64,000 nt of DNA from Pacificispira sp033344895 (GCA_965229685.1 OZ245920.1:2790001-2854000), one strand, 5' to 3'. Shown: positions 33,587 through 43,118, numbered from the stretch's first letter. Numbers and translations: made by a program. The notes: generated from the letters alone by a model not told the origin.

Positions 33587-35614
33587 CTAGAAGAATGTCG
33601 CAAAGCCGGCCAGGGCCACCGTTGCGACACACCCCAAAAGCGCCGCTGCCCCCGCCAGTTGTCCGCCCAATTCTTCTGCCAGCCGGTGCTTGTTGTTGAT
33701 GTCCCGCGTCAGGTTGATCAGTTCCTGGGTCGACCTCGCGTAATCCATGCAGGCCTTGTCGAACGCATTCTGGTCCTTGGACACTTCCTGCGTATCGTCG
33801 ATGATATCCAGCAGATCCTTGAGGCGTCCCGACTTCGCGACCTTCCGCAAACGCGCCCGTACATGCTTGCGCCGATCCCGGCTGTGGAATCGTTCAACCG
33901 CCGGCTCCAGCAACGCCGCGCAAAATGCGCAGATATGCGGAAAATTGACATTGCGATGCAGGGCGTCCTGCAGATTCGACAGAATTCGAACCTGTGCGAT
34001 ACGACCTTCTTCCTCATCCGCGGCACGATCGATGTCACGCAACTCTCCGCCGATGGCACGCTTGAAACCTGTGCCCAAGAACGCGGCGATATGACGATCG
34101 ATCAGGCGTTTGGGACGGTCCTCAGAGGCGCAAAGCCGTTCAATCGCCGGCATGATGTGTTCGATCGTCGGGACGAAATCCCTCTCGAACAGCGGCGACA
34201 TGCAGGGAAGGCCATTGTTGAGTTCATAAATGACACGCTCCATCCCGAACCCCAGGCCGGTCTGATTTAGGATGGGTTTTACCTTGTCGAGACGGTTCAT
34301 GTGGCGAACATGGCCCGCCTCCAACCCGCGCTGCTGATCCAGCCAGAAATTCACCAGGCCATAAGAAATTACCTGGGCGAACAGCTGACGCGCCTGCTGA
34401 TCGTCCGGGAAAGCGGCGATCAGGTTGGAAATGCCTTCCAGCGTCGCGGAGAACTCGCGCAGGCGGATAGGACCTTCCGGATCAAGCGCGATCAGCACAC
34501 GGGACACCAACCGGTCCGGATTGTCGTTGCCGATGGATTTCGCCAGATTGACCGCTTCGACCCGATCATCCTCCCCCAGAGAGCGCCGAAGCCAGGTATC
34601 CAGCGCACCGGAATTCACCAGAATGATGGCCTGGTCCCAATTGCGGTGCATGACATGGGCGACTTCTCGCGCGGTCGTCAGATCCACGCCTGCAATGGTC
34701 AACGCCCGGGACCCCTTGGTCGGCATCGCCTGCTGCTTGGGTGAAAGGCGCCTTCCGTTCAGCCACAGGGACAGGTCCTCCACCGTCCATCGTTCGCTGG
34801 GGTGATCGTTCAGCAGCCCGCGCAGCGGTTCCATCATCGTCAGCGACACACGGTGGTTCTGCACCATCGCCGCATAGGATCCGACATTCAGCTTCAACCG
34901 GATGATCTCGTCGTCGGACTTGCCGACAAGCGGGCTATGTCCAGTAAGCAGCGCCAGAATGGTCACGCCCACCGCGTAAAGATCGTTTTCCGGCCCCCCC
35001 TCGCCACGCCCGGCGGCGGAGGCCAGCGAGCACTCCAGCGTCTCGTATACGATTGGACTGGTGATTCCCGCCGGGGCCGAAAAACACTCCCCGACCAGCA
35101 TTTCGCGCTGGTCGTCCGACATCCAAAACAGGTTGTCCGGCCGGATCATGCGGTGGTAGGTCCCCAACGCATGCATCTCGCGCAGGATCTGGCAGATCGG
35201 CTCGATGAAATGCCGGGTCACCCGTTCTTCCTGCATCGGCGCAGTTGCCGTTTGCAGGGATTCCATGACGCGTTTGCCGACGGGCCGCTCCAGAATAACG
35301 ACCGGGCATCGGCGGCCCTCCGGCGGCCAGTCCACAACGTCCCAATCCAGGGCGCGGATCAGATTCCGGTGATCGATACGGCGCAGAATGCTGACGACAT
35401 CAAATCGCGGGGGCAGCTTCGGATCGCAAATCAGCGCATAGAGGTTGCGCTTTGAATCCCGCTTGTGAGAGCAGGCATAAGCGATCGCCGGCTGAGAATC
35501 GAAATCAGGGAGCGGCTTTCCGGAATCGATTTCGTATCGATCCTTGACGTCGACGACGCGCGCGGTCGAAATCGTCTTTTCCGCGCCGCCGCCACCACTG
35601 ACCTTCAGGGCCAT
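33587..35614 (-). CDS. Membrane-anchored pseudokinase (Ser/Thr kinase fold, catalytic residues missing)
   Basis: The first ~270 of 675 residues read as a eukaryotic-type kinase lobe: hinge VVILERPVGKRVMES, catalytic-loop position YHRMIRPDNLFW (residues 153-164) and helix F ENDLYAVGVTILALLTG. Key residues are absent: HRD reads HRM, so the catalytic base Asp is Met; the DFG position reads GEC; the VAIK Lys is not present in LYALICDP. An alpha-helical domain of about 370 residues follows, then one C-terminal membrane helix (LAGAAALLGCVATVALAGF), making it tail-anchored. The GTG at 35638 is an alternative start, but ATG 35614 is better placed after GGGAG. It lies downstream of purA. Confidence 0.8.
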   Translation of the reverse strand: MALKVSGGGGAEKTISTARVVDVKDRYEIDSGKPLPDFDSQPAIAYACSHKRDSKRNLYALICDPKLPPRFDVVSILRRIDHRNLIRALDWDVVDWPPEGRRCPVVILERPVGKRVMESLQTATAPMQEERVTRHFIEPICQILREMHALGTYHRMIRPDNLFWMSDDQREMLVGECFSAPAGITSPIVYETLECSLASAAGRGEGGPENDLYAVGVTILALLTGHSPLVGKSDDEIIRLKLNVGSYAAMVQNHRVSLTMMEPLRGLLNDHPSERWTVEDLSLWLNGRRLSPKQQAMPTKGSRALTIAGVDLTTAREVAHVMHRNWDQAIILVNSGALDTWLRRSLGEDDRVEAVNLAKSIGNDNPDRLVSRVLIALDPEGPIRLREFSATLEGISNLIAAFPDDQQARQLFAQVISYGLVNFWLDQQRGLEAGHVRHMNRLDKVKPILNQTGLGFGMERVIYELNNGLPCMSPLFERDFVPTIEHIMPAIERLCASEDRPKRLIDRHIAAFLGTGFKRAIGGELRDIDRAADEEEGRIAQVRILSNLQDALHRNVNFPHICAFCAALLEPAVERFHSRDRRKHVRARLRKVAKSGRLKDLLDIIDDTQEVSKDQNAFDKACMDYARSTQELINLTRDINNKHRLAEELGGQLAGAAALLGCVATVALAGFATFF

Positions 35615-35729
35615 GTTCCGGTCGTCTCCCAGTTTCACCGCAGCCTAAGCCGCCAGCGTCGCACGTATCACGATTCGACGCCAATCAAACGGACCGGGAA
35701 TGACGGAGACGAGACCCCCTGCGGGCGTC

Positions 35730-37022
35730 TCAATCCTCGAAAGGATCGTGCACCCGGATCGTGTCGTCACGTTCGGGACTGGTCGACAGCAGCGCAACCG
35801 GCGTTTCAATCAGCTCCTCGATCCGGCGGATATACTTGATCGCCGTCGCCGGCAGATCGGCCCAGCTGCGCGCCCCGAACGTGCTTTCCTGCCACCCTTC
35901 CAGAGTCTCGTAGATCGGCTCGGCCCGCGCCTGCAACGCGGTGGAGGACGGCAGGTGATCGTAGTCCCGGCCGTCGATGCGATAGCCCGTGCAGACATTG
36001 ATCGTTTCCAGCCCGTCCAGCACATCCAGCTTGGTCAGGGCGATGCCGTTGACGCCACCGACTTTCATGGCCTGACGGACCAACACTGCATCGAACCAAC
36101 CACAGCGACGCTTGCGACCGGTCACGACGCCGAACTCCCGGCCCCGTTCACCCAGACGTTCGCCGATCTCGTCATGCAGTTCGGTCGGGAAAGGCCCGGA
36201 CCCGACCCGCGTGGTATAGGCCTTTGTAATCCCCAAAACGTAGCCGACACCGCCCGGTCCCATGCCGGATCCGGTGGCCGCCTGTCCCGAGCCGGTGTTG
36301 GACGACGTCACATAGGGATAGGTTCCATGGTCGACATCCAGCATGACGCCCTGCGCGCCCTCGAACAGGATGCGACGGCCACGGCGGCGCAGATCTTCAA
36401 GCTTCTTCCAGACCACCCCGGCATAGGGCAGAAGCTTCGGCGCGATTTCTTCCAGTTCCGCGATCAGGCTGGCGGGATCGACGGTCGGCGCGCCCATCCC
36501 CTTCAGCAGCGCATTGTGGTGCAGCAGCAGCGCTTCCACTCGTTCAGGCAGACTTGCCGGATCGGCCAGATCGCAGACGCGGATCGCGCGGCGCGCGACC
36601 TTGTCTTCATAGGCCGGACCGATGCCGCGACCCGTCGTACCGATCTTCGATTCGCCCCGGGCCGCCTCGCGGGCGTGGTCCAGCTCGCGGTGGACCGGAA
36701 GGATCAGAGAAGCGTTTTCGGCCACCATCAGGCTGGACGGGCTGATTTCGACCCCCTGCGCGCGAACGCGTTCGATCTCTTCCATCAGCGCCCATGGGTC
36801 GATGACGACGCCGTTTCCGATGACCGACAGCTTGCCGCGTCGAACCACGCCGGACGGCAGCAGGCTCAGTTTGTAGACCTTGCCGTCGATGACCAGCGTA
36901 TGTCCCGCGTTATGGCCACCCTGGAAACGCACGACGACATCCGCGCGTTCGGACAGCCAGTCCACGATCTTGCCCTTGCCTTCATCGCCCCACTGGGAGC
37001 CGATCACCACCACATTCGTCAT
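35730..37022 (-). CDS. purA: Adenylosuccinate synthetase PurA
   Basis: PurA joins IMP and aspartate with GTP in AMP synthesis. The 430-residue product starts with VVVIGSQWGDEGKGKIVDWL, the P-loop-like family motif, and contains RFQGGHNAGHTL, STTGRGIGPAYEDK-like TGRGIGPAYEDKVARRA, EGAQGVMLDVDHGTYPYVTS and TGRKRRCGWFD. Length and start fit the family. It lies 12 bases after hisZ on the same strand, the usual alphaproteobacterial order hisZ-purA. Confidence 0.97.
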   Translation of the reverse strand: MTNVVVIGSQWGDEGKGKIVDWLSERADVVVRFQGGHNAGHTLVIDGKVYKLSLLPSGVVRRGKLSVIGNGVVIDPWALMEEIERVRAQGVEISPSSLMVAENASLILPVHRELDHAREAARGESKIGTTGRGIGPAYEDKVARRAIRVCDLADPASLPERVEALLLHHNALLKGMGAPTVDPASLIAELEEIAPKLLPYAGVVWKKLEDLRRRGRRILFEGAQGVMLDVDHGTYPYVTSSNTGSGQAATGSGMGPGGVGYVLGITKAYTTRVGSGPFPTELHDEIGERLGERGREFGVVTGRKRRCGWFDAVLVRQAMKVGGVNGIALTKLDVLDGLETINVCTGYRIDGRDYDHLPSSTALQARAEPIYETLEGWQESTFGARSWADLPATAIKYIRRIEELIETPVALLSTSPERDDTIRVHDPFED

Positions 37023-37034
37023 CTGTTCAAACCC

Positions 37035-38195
37035 TCAGAGATCGTCCAGAGCGGCGGGGCCATCCCCGCGCGTCGGATCGAATACGTGACTGCAGCCAAG
37101 GCGCCGCGCCTCGGCCGTAACATCGTCCACCGGCGCCAGGGCCGCCAGAGTGCACCATCCCTCGGCCCGCAGTGCCGCCGCCGCAGCCGGCGCGACGCCA
37201 TGGGGCAGGAATACCGTGTCGCCCTCCCCTGCCTCGGGCACCGCCCGCAAGACGGAGTCGAGATAAAGCGAAAAGCCGCTGGACGGCTCGCCGCCGCCCT
37301 GGCCCGCGTGATAGCGGCCGCCGCGCCCCAGTTCGCCGCGCACGCCCTTCGAAAAGAGCGTGAAGCTGAGGCCGGTCTGGTATTCGAAGCCGCGATGTTC
37401 GACAGGGTCCACCGTCACGGCGAGCGAAGGCACCGCTTCCTCCAGAAGGTCGAGTACTCGGGCCAGTCGATCGCGCTCCGCCTCTGCGACCGGCGGCAAT
37501 TTGATGCCGTTGAGCGTCTCGAGGGCGCGCCGGGCAGGACCGCACGCGTCCAGAAGGGCGCCCAGTCTCTCCGCTGCCTTGCCGCCAAGCGCCGCGACAT
37601 CGTGCGCATCCTTGCGATCAAGCGCGATTCGCGCCGCGCGCCGTTCTTCGGCCGTCATGCCCAGGGCCTCGCAGACCGCCGGCACGACCGTCGGCAGGCT
37701 GATATCCACGGAAAGATCCCCGGCACCGACCGACGCCAGGGCATCGGCCGCCACTTCGATGAGCTCGGCATCCGCTTCCGGCGTATCGGCGCCGATCAAT
37801 TCGCATCCCGCCTGGGTGATCTGCCGTTCCGGCCGCAGCTGACTGCCCCGAACCCGAAGGACCGGGCCGGCATAGCATAGGCGGAGCGGACGGGGCGCAC
37901 GCCCCAGCCGGGAGGTCGCAATACGCGCGACCTGAACCGTCATGTCCGCCCGCACCCCCATCATGCGCTGGGAAACCGGATCCATGAGTCGGAAGGTATG
38001 CGTCGCCGTCGCCGCGCCGGCCCCGTCGAGCAGGCTGTCCTCGAATTCCACGAGAGGCGGATCGACACGGCGATAGGCGGAAGCCCGGAATCGGTCGATC
38101 AGGCCGCGCATGACCGTCGCTTCGCGGGTCGCCTCCGGGGGGAGAACGTCGCGCAAACCATCAGGTAGCAGCGTCTTGGAAAGGCCGTCGGTCAT
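37035..38195 (-). CDS. hisZ: ATP phosphoribosyltransferase regulatory subunit HisZ
   Basis: HisZ is a histidyl-tRNA synthetase paralogue without synthetase activity that activates the short HisG in histidine synthesis. The 386-residue product shows LLPDGLRDVLPPEA, FRLMDPVSQRMMGVRADMT, QVARIATSRL, LRPERQITQAGCELIGAD and GFEYQTGLSFTLF. The length is that of HisZ and shorter than HisRS; the HisRS anticodon-binding domain is lacking. No hisG is visible in the window. The stop is 12 bases before purA, so the two are probably in one operon. Confidence 0.93.
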   Translation of the reverse strand: MTDGLSKTLLPDGLRDVLPPEATREATVMRGLIDRFRASAYRRVDPPLVEFEDSLLDGAGAATATHTFRLMDPVSQRMMGVRADMTVQVARIATSRLGRAPRPLRLCYAGPVLRVRGSQLRPERQITQAGCELIGADTPEADAELIEVAADALASVGAGDLSVDISLPTVVPAVCEALGMTAEERRAARIALDRKDAHDVAALGGKAAERLGALLDACGPARRALETLNGIKLPPVAEAERDRLARVLDLLEEAVPSLAVTVDPVEHRGFEYQTGLSFTLFSKGVRGELGRGGRYHAGQGGGEPSSGFSLYLDSVLRAVPEAGEGDTVFLPHGVAPAAAAALRAEGWCTLAALAPVDDVTAEARRLGCSHVFDPTRGDGPAALDDL

Positions 38196-38314
38196 GATCG
38201 GGGGCTCGTCTGCCGGGAAATGCCAATGAAACGCCGGTTTGGTAGCGGGTTTGCCGGTTCAGGGCAAGCAATGGCGCTCGCGACAGGTAGCCGCGCCCGT
38301 CGCGATCGTCCGGA

Positions 38315-39928
38315 TCACGCCGGGATCGGATCGGCCGACGCCACCACCCGGTTCCGACCGGCCTCCTTGGCAGCCAACAGGGCACGATCCGACCGTTCAT
38401 ACAGGCTGTTCGGCGTGTCCCCCTGGGCGACCAATGCCACGCCGAAACTGGCGGTCAGCGATACGGGCTGGCCGTGCCAGTCGAATGTCAGGGCCTCGAT
38501 GCCGGAGCGGGCCCTTTCCGCGATTCGCATGAGGGCCCCTTCCGCGCCGTCGGCAATCAGGAGGCCGAACTCCTCCCCACCCATTCGGGCGGCAACATCC
38601 GACGGCCGGACGATTTCGTGCAGCAGTTCCCCGACCGCCTTCAACGCCGCGTCACCGGCAGGATGCCCCAGCGTGTCGTTCAGACTCTTGAACCGGTCCA
38701 GATCGAGGAGAATCAGGCCCGGCTTTCCCCCGCTGCGTTTGGCGCGCTCCAGTTCGCGTTCCATGACGGCGAAGAAACTGCGTCTGTTATCCAATGCCGT
38801 CAACGGATCGGTCAGTGCCATGCGTTCCAGCTCCGCCTGCACCGCGCGCCGCTGCGCCACCTCACGGCGCAGACGCAAGGCCATGAAACCGATCGCCCCG
38901 GCCATGCCTGCAAACAGCACGGTGCCGGCAATTCCACCCAGCACAGCCGGCCGAACCCAGCCCGGCAAAACATCCAGCGGTCGATACAGGAATGCGTCGA
39001 AGTCCACCGCATCGTCCATCATGCCGGCCCGCTTGAAGATGTCCGCGATGTGGCGCCACCGTCCGGGATTGCTGTGCCCGATCTCCACGATCGACGGCAG
39101 GATCAGCTTTTCGGTCTCCCGAGCCTCAAACATCAAATGCGCACGAGACTGATCGCGGCTATATCGTTTCAGGATCAGGTCGACAATTTCTTCCGGGTGG
39201 TCCATCGCATAGGTCCAGCCCTTCAGGCTGGCGTCCCGGAAGGCCTCGACCATTTCGCGATCGCCATTCAGCAGGTCCTCACTGGTGAAGAGCGTATCGC
39301 CGTAGAAGTCGATCCCGCCCGAACGCGGGGTCACGACATTGTATCGGATTTCCAACTCGCGCAGGGCGAACGGCTCGTCCGTTACATAGGCCGACATGCC
39401 GGCCACGCGCCCGTCCAGCAGCGGCGTGATGGATCGTGTATGCGGGCGCCGGATCAGCGCATCCGCACTCAACCCCTCATCCTGCATGAATACCAGCAGC
39501 TCGGCGCCATGCGACTCGATCATCAGCGGTTGCCCGGCCAACGACTGAACATTGTCGAAACCGCGGGATTGCAGCGTGATCAACGCGAAGGGAGAGTGCT
39601 GGAAAATCGGCGCCAGCACGACGACCGGCTGCCCCTTCGAGCGGGCAACGATCAGGTCCGCCGAACTGACCCCGAAATGCGCAGAACCGGACAGGACAGC
39701 CGCGACCGGGTCGTCATCCCCCTTCGCCGGACGAATCGCAACGTCCAGCCCGGCATCCCGATAGTAGCCCTGCTCCACTGCCGCATAGTAGCCGGCGAAC
39801 TGAAACTGATGGTGCCATTGAAGCTGCAGAACAACGGGCCGAAGCGGTTCCGCCTTACCCTCTGTTCCCATTGCGGCCGCGATGGCCAGACACAACGCAA
39901 GCGTCGTCAGAAAACACCGAACCGACAA
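38315..39928 (-). CDS. Membrane diguanylate cyclase with NMT1/THI5-like sensor domain
   Basis: The 537-residue protein has a signal peptide (residues 1-27) and a periplasmic NMT1/THI5-like binding domain (VVLQLQWHHQFQFAGYYAA, VEQGYYRDAGLDV, HFGVSSADLIVARSKG). A membrane helix at 327-350 leads to a coiled linker and a GGDEF domain. The active-site motif is GGEEF at 450-454, and the inhibitory site RPSD lies at 441-444, so it should make cyclic di-GMP with product inhibition. NMT1-type domains usually bind thiamine precursors such as hydroxymethylpyrimidine or similar heterocycles; the ligand here is not known. It stands alone between hisZ and the reductase. Confidence 0.9.
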   Translation of the reverse strand: MSVRCFLTTLALCLAIAAAMGTEGKAEPLRPVVLQLQWHHQFQFAGYYAAVEQGYYRDAGLDVAIRPAKGDDDPVAAVLSGSAHFGVSSADLIVARSKGQPVVVLAPIFQHSPFALITLQSRGFDNVQSLAGQPLMIESHGAELLVFMQDEGLSADALIRRPHTRSITPLLDGRVAGMSAYVTDEPFALRELEIRYNVVTPRSGGIDFYGDTLFTSEDLLNGDREMVEAFRDASLKGWTYAMDHPEEIVDLILKRYSRDQSRAHLMFEARETEKLILPSIVEIGHSNPGRWRHIADIFKRAGMMDDAVDFDAFLYRPLDVLPGWVRPAVLGGIAGTVLFAGMAGAIGFMALRLRREVAQRRAVQAELERMALTDPLTALDNRRSFFAVMERELERAKRSGGKPGLILLDLDRFKSLNDTLGHPAGDAALKAVGELLHEIVRPSDVAARMGGEEFGLLIADGAEGALMRIAERARSGIEALTFDWHGQPVSLTASFGVALVAQGDTPNSLYERSDRALLAAKEAGRNRVVASADPIPA

Positions 39929-40035
39929 ACCCCGATCCCTACCCCGGTCATCCTCGGGTCAGTTTAATCGGTGCGATATATATTGCCATTCGAAATTGAA
40001 GTTCGGGCGCAACCCCATCCGTTTGCGATAGCCCG

Positions 40036-41277
40036 TCACGCGGCCTTCATGATCTTGCGCAGCGGCATCGCCGTATCGGCCAGGAGACCCGGATCCGGAT
40101 TCACGCCGCGCTCCATCATCATCTGGGCGACCTTCACATCCTTGGCGATGGCGGAGACCTGCCCAAACCCCGCAACGCCCGTCAGGGTCCCCTTTTCAAA
40201 GGTGAAGAATATGACGGCGCCGTCCTCGTAACTGCCGCGGGTGACCACAGTGTCGCATTTTCCGGGCAGCCCTGCGGTCTGCAGCGTCCAATCGTACTGA
40301 TCCGACCAGAGCCAGGGCACAGGCGCATAGGCCTCCGGCTTGCCGCAGATGCTGCGCGCGACAGCGCGGGCCTGCATATCCGCGTTCTGCCAGCTTTCGA
40401 GACGGATCGCTTCCCCATAATGCGGGTTGACCGCGCGGGCACAATCGCCCGTCGCATAAACGCCCGCGACCCGGGTGGCACCAAATTCGTCGACCAGAAT
40501 GCCATCCTCGCAGGGGATCCCCGCTGCCTCCGCGAGATCGACGCCAGGCGCGATCCCGATGCCGATGACAACCACATCGCAGGGCATCTCGGATCCATCC
40601 TGGAAGCGGATGGCGGTTACCTTGCCATCCTTCCCTTCGAAACCCGCGATCCGGACGTTCAGATCGATCTTCACACCATTATCGGTGTGCAGCCGTGCGA
40701 CGACATCGGCGACTTCCTGAGGGACGGACCGACCGAGAATCCGCGGAGCACCTTCCAGGACCGTCACGTCACACCCCATCTGCCGGGCACTTGCCGCCGT
40801 CTCCAGACCGATGAAGCCTCCGCCGATGACCGCAACCCGGGCACCTGGCGTCAGATCCGCGCCGAGTTCCGCGCTGTCCTCAAGAGTACGGACGACATGA
40901 ATGCCCTTCAGATCCGCGCCGGGCAGCGGCAGGCGCTTGACCACACCGCCTGTCGCCAGGACCAGCGCGCCATAGGGCAGCACACTGCCATCGCTCAGAC
41001 TGACGGTTCCGGCCGTTGTGTCGATGGCTTCGACCCGGGTTCCGGTTTTCAGGGTAATCCGGTTGTCGTCATAGAAGGCCGCGTCATAAAGGAAGCAGTG
41101 CGACGCGTCCTTTTCCCCCTTCAGGACCGCCTTGGACAGCGGCGGACGCTCATAGGGGGCGTGCGGTTCCGCACCGATCAGACAGATGTCCCCTTCGAAC
41201 CCTTCCTGGCGCAGCAAGGCAGCAGTGCGGCCGCCGCTTTGCCCGGCCCCAACGATAACCACGGACTCGACAGTCAT
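40036..41277 (-). CDS. FAD/NAD(P)H ferredoxin reductase (rhodocoxin-reductase type)
   Basis: This 413-residue flavoprotein of the pyridine nucleotide-disulphide family, BphA4/rhodocoxin reductase branch, has an FAD site VVIVGAGQSGGRTAALLRQ, YERPPLSK, an NAD site VAVIGGGFIGLETAASARQ and a second FAD motif VAGVYATGDCA. A C-terminal reductase domain follows (VPWLWSDQYDWTLQTAG). It would pass electrons from NAD(P)H to a [2Fe-2S] ferredoxin or Rieske partner, none of which is adjacent. The class II aldolase gene lies 38 bases upstream on the same strand, which suggests a shared transcript. Confidence 0.9.
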   Translation of the reverse strand: MTVESVVIVGAGQSGGRTAALLRQEGFEGDICLIGAEPHAPYERPPLSKAVLKGEKDASHCFLYDAAFYDDNRITLKTGTRVEAIDTTAGTVSLSDGSVLPYGALVLATGGVVKRLPLPGADLKGIHVVRTLEDSAELGADLTPGARVAVIGGGFIGLETAASARQMGCDVTVLEGAPRILGRSVPQEVADVVARLHTDNGVKIDLNVRIAGFEGKDGKVTAIRFQDGSEMPCDVVVIGIGIAPGVDLAEAAGIPCEDGILVDEFGATRVAGVYATGDCARAVNPHYGEAIRLESWQNADMQARAVARSICGKPEAYAPVPWLWSDQYDWTLQTAGLPGKCDTVVTRGSYEDGAVIFFTFEKGTLTGVAGFGQVSAIAKDVKVAQMMMERGVNPDPGLLADTAMPLRKIMKAA

Positions 41278-41315
41278 GTACCCTCAACCCTTTCCTTCGG
41301 CGAGCAGGCCCGGGC

Positions 41316-42074
41316 TCAATTCCTGTAGTCCGGCTCCTCCTCGTCCAGAATGTCACGAAGCGCCTGAAAGTGCTTCTCCGCCGCGCCGGGATAGTCCTCC
41401 CATTGCTGGGCCGTTTTCTCCGCCACCGCGTCACTGGCGACATTGAGGTCCCGGCCGCTGGACAATGCAAGGAATAGCGTCTCGCAGGCGCGTTCGAAAT
41501 AGTACAGTTCATCGAACGCCTTGGCGACCGTCTCGCCGACGGTCATCACACCATGCTGGCCCATCAGCAGAACCGACCGATTGCCCAGCACCCCGGACAG
41601 CCGTTCCGCTTCATCGCCAAGCCCCATGCCGTCGAAACCGGTGTCGACCGCAACACGGTTATAGTAGCGCATCGTCGTCTGATCGATCGGCGGGATCGAC
41701 GTATCCTTCAATGCCGACAGCGCGGTCGCATACTTCGAATGGACATGCAGAATGCAGCGCGCCTGCGGGTTGTTCCGATGCATCGCACCATGAATGCAAT
41801 AAGCCGTGGGATCGATCACGTCGCCCATGCCTTCCGGCTCCTCGCGTGCATCGACCAGCATGATGTCGCTGGCGCGCATCTTTGAGAAATGGCGGCCGTA
41901 ACGGTTGACCAGAAACTCGTTGCCGTCGTTCGAGACCGCGACACTGAAATGATTGGCCACGGCCTCATGCATGTTCAGGCGCGCCGTCCAGCGGAAGGCG
42001 CAGGCAAGGTCCTCTCGTTCCTGGCGATGCGGCAGATCGGTCGGTCTGGCTTCGGACAGCTGGCTGACGGACAT
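41316..42074 (-). CDS. Class II aldolase/adducin family protein
   Basis: This 252-residue protein of the class II aldolase/adducin family shows DLACAFRWTARLNMHEAVAN, NHFSVAV, the metal pair in ARCILHVHSKYATALSALK and a third His in LLMGQHGVMTVGETVAKAF. It resembles the branch annotated as hypothetical aldolases in alphaproteobacteria; the substrate is unknown. It faces the LysR gene across 139 bases with a perfect palindrome, so it is a likely target of that regulator. The downstream reductase probably belongs to the same transcript. Confidence 0.88.
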   Translation of the reverse strand: MSVSQLSEARPTDLPHRQEREDLACAFRWTARLNMHEAVANHFSVAVSNDGNEFLVNRYGRHFSKMRASDIMLVDAREEPEGMGDVIDPTAYCIHGAMHRNNPQARCILHVHSKYATALSALKDTSIPPIDQTTMRYYNRVAVDTGFDGMGLGDEAERLSGVLGNRSVLLMGQHGVMTVGETVAKAFDELYYFERACETLFLALSSGRDLNVASDAVAEKTAQQWEDYPGAAEKHFQALRDILDEEEPDYRN

Positions 42075-42159
42075 ACTGGTCCCCTTTCAAATGAAGATTT
42101 TCGCGGGGGAGCATGCGGCGGGGCCTTTCGCAGGACAAACGAATAAACTCGGCCCTATT

Positions 42160-42176
42160 CATTAGTCATACTAATG
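42160..42176. promoter_or_regulatory. Palindromic operator between aldolase and LysR genes
   Basis: CATTAGT (42160-42166) and ACTAATG (42170-42176) form a perfect inverted repeat with a 3-base spacer. The element includes a T-N11-A pattern typical of LysR recognition sites and lies 38 bases before the LysR start. It probably binds the regulator encoded next to it. Confidence 0.7.
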
Positions 42177-42213
42177 ATAGACTTATCCAAACTTCGACGT
42201 CTATGGAGTCGCC

Positions 42214-43098
42214 ATGCGCCCCGGACAAATGCCGCCCCTCAACTGGCTTCGCAGTTTCGAAGCGGCCGCGCGTACATTGAGTTTCACCGCCGCCGCCACG
42301 GAGCTGGGCATCACGCAGTCCGCCGTCAGTCAGCAGATCAAGGCGCTGGAGGACACGCTGGGGCGCGGACTTTTCATCCGGCGCGCGCGCAGCCTGCAAC
42401 TGACGGACACGGCCCGGGTCTATCTGCCGGCGGTACAATCGGCATTCGAAACCCTGATCGCCGAAACCGCAGCCATTGTGGGCCAGGATGAGGACGCACG
42501 GCTGGATATCCATGCCAATATGGCCTTCACCATCTTCTGGCTGGCGCCCCGTCTCGATGCGTTTCTGAAGCTGCACCCCTGGATCCGCCTCAATGTCGCG
42601 ACGTCGGTCTGGACCAGCGAGAATGTCGCCCCCTATGCCAGTGTCGAAATCCGCTTCGGCGCCGGTCGATGGGAAGGTCAGACCGGGGAGAAGTTTGCCC
42701 AGGGTGAGGTCTACCCGGTCTGCGCGCCGGAGGTCGCCGAGACCCTCCGTTCACCACAGAATCTTCACACCCAGCGCCTGATCGATGTGGCCGGGCTGCG
42801 TCAGGGATGGGATCAATGGCTGCAGGCCGCCGGCGTATCGGGCGGCAGCGATTTCGAGCGCCACTGGGCCAGCACCTATGTCATGACCTTCGAACTGGCG
42901 CAGCAGGGAACGGCCGTGGCGCTCGCGCACTCGCCCATTGTCGACGGCCACCTGGACAGCGGACGCCTGATCCGCCCATTCGATATCGCCATCCCGATGC
43001 AGGACGCCTATTATCTGATCACACCGCCGACGGCGCGGTTGAATGCGGCCGCCCGGATCTTCCGGGACTGGTTGCTGGAGCAGTCGCCATTGACCTGA
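42214..43098 (+). CDS. LysR-family transcriptional regulator (GcvA-like)
   Basis: This 294-residue LysR regulator has its winged helix-turn-helix at residues 8-66 (LNWLRSFEAAARTLSFTAAA, TELGITQSAVSQQIKALED, RRARSLQLTD). The effector domain begins near 90; the LNWLRSFEAAAR start and short effector domain recall the GcvA branch. It is divergent from the aldolase-reductase pair and probably controls it and itself through the palindrome at 42160-42176. The VOC-domain gene follows 20 bases downstream. The effector is unknown. Confidence 0.93.
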   Translation: MRPGQMPPLNWLRSFEAAARTLSFTAAATELGITQSAVSQQIKALEDTLGRGLFIRRARSLQLTDTARVYLPAVQSAFETLIAETAAIVGQDEDARLDIHANMAFTIFWLAPRLDAFLKLHPWIRLNVATSVWTSENVAPYASVEIRFGAGRWEGQTGEKFAQGEVYPVCAPEVAETLRSPQNLHTQRLIDVAGLRQGWDQWLQAAGVSGGSDFERHWASTYVMTFELAQQGTAVALAHSPIVDGHLDSGRLIRPFDIAIPMQDAYYLITPPTARLNAAARIFRDWLLEQSPLT

Positions 43099-43118
43099 GG
43101 AAACCGGGACGGTTCGCC

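Noticed and set aside
35700..37880. Long plus-strand frame of 726 codons
   Set aside because: It lies entirely antisense to purA and hisZ, both of which are clear families; the frame is a by-product of GC-rich codon use and has no family resemblance.
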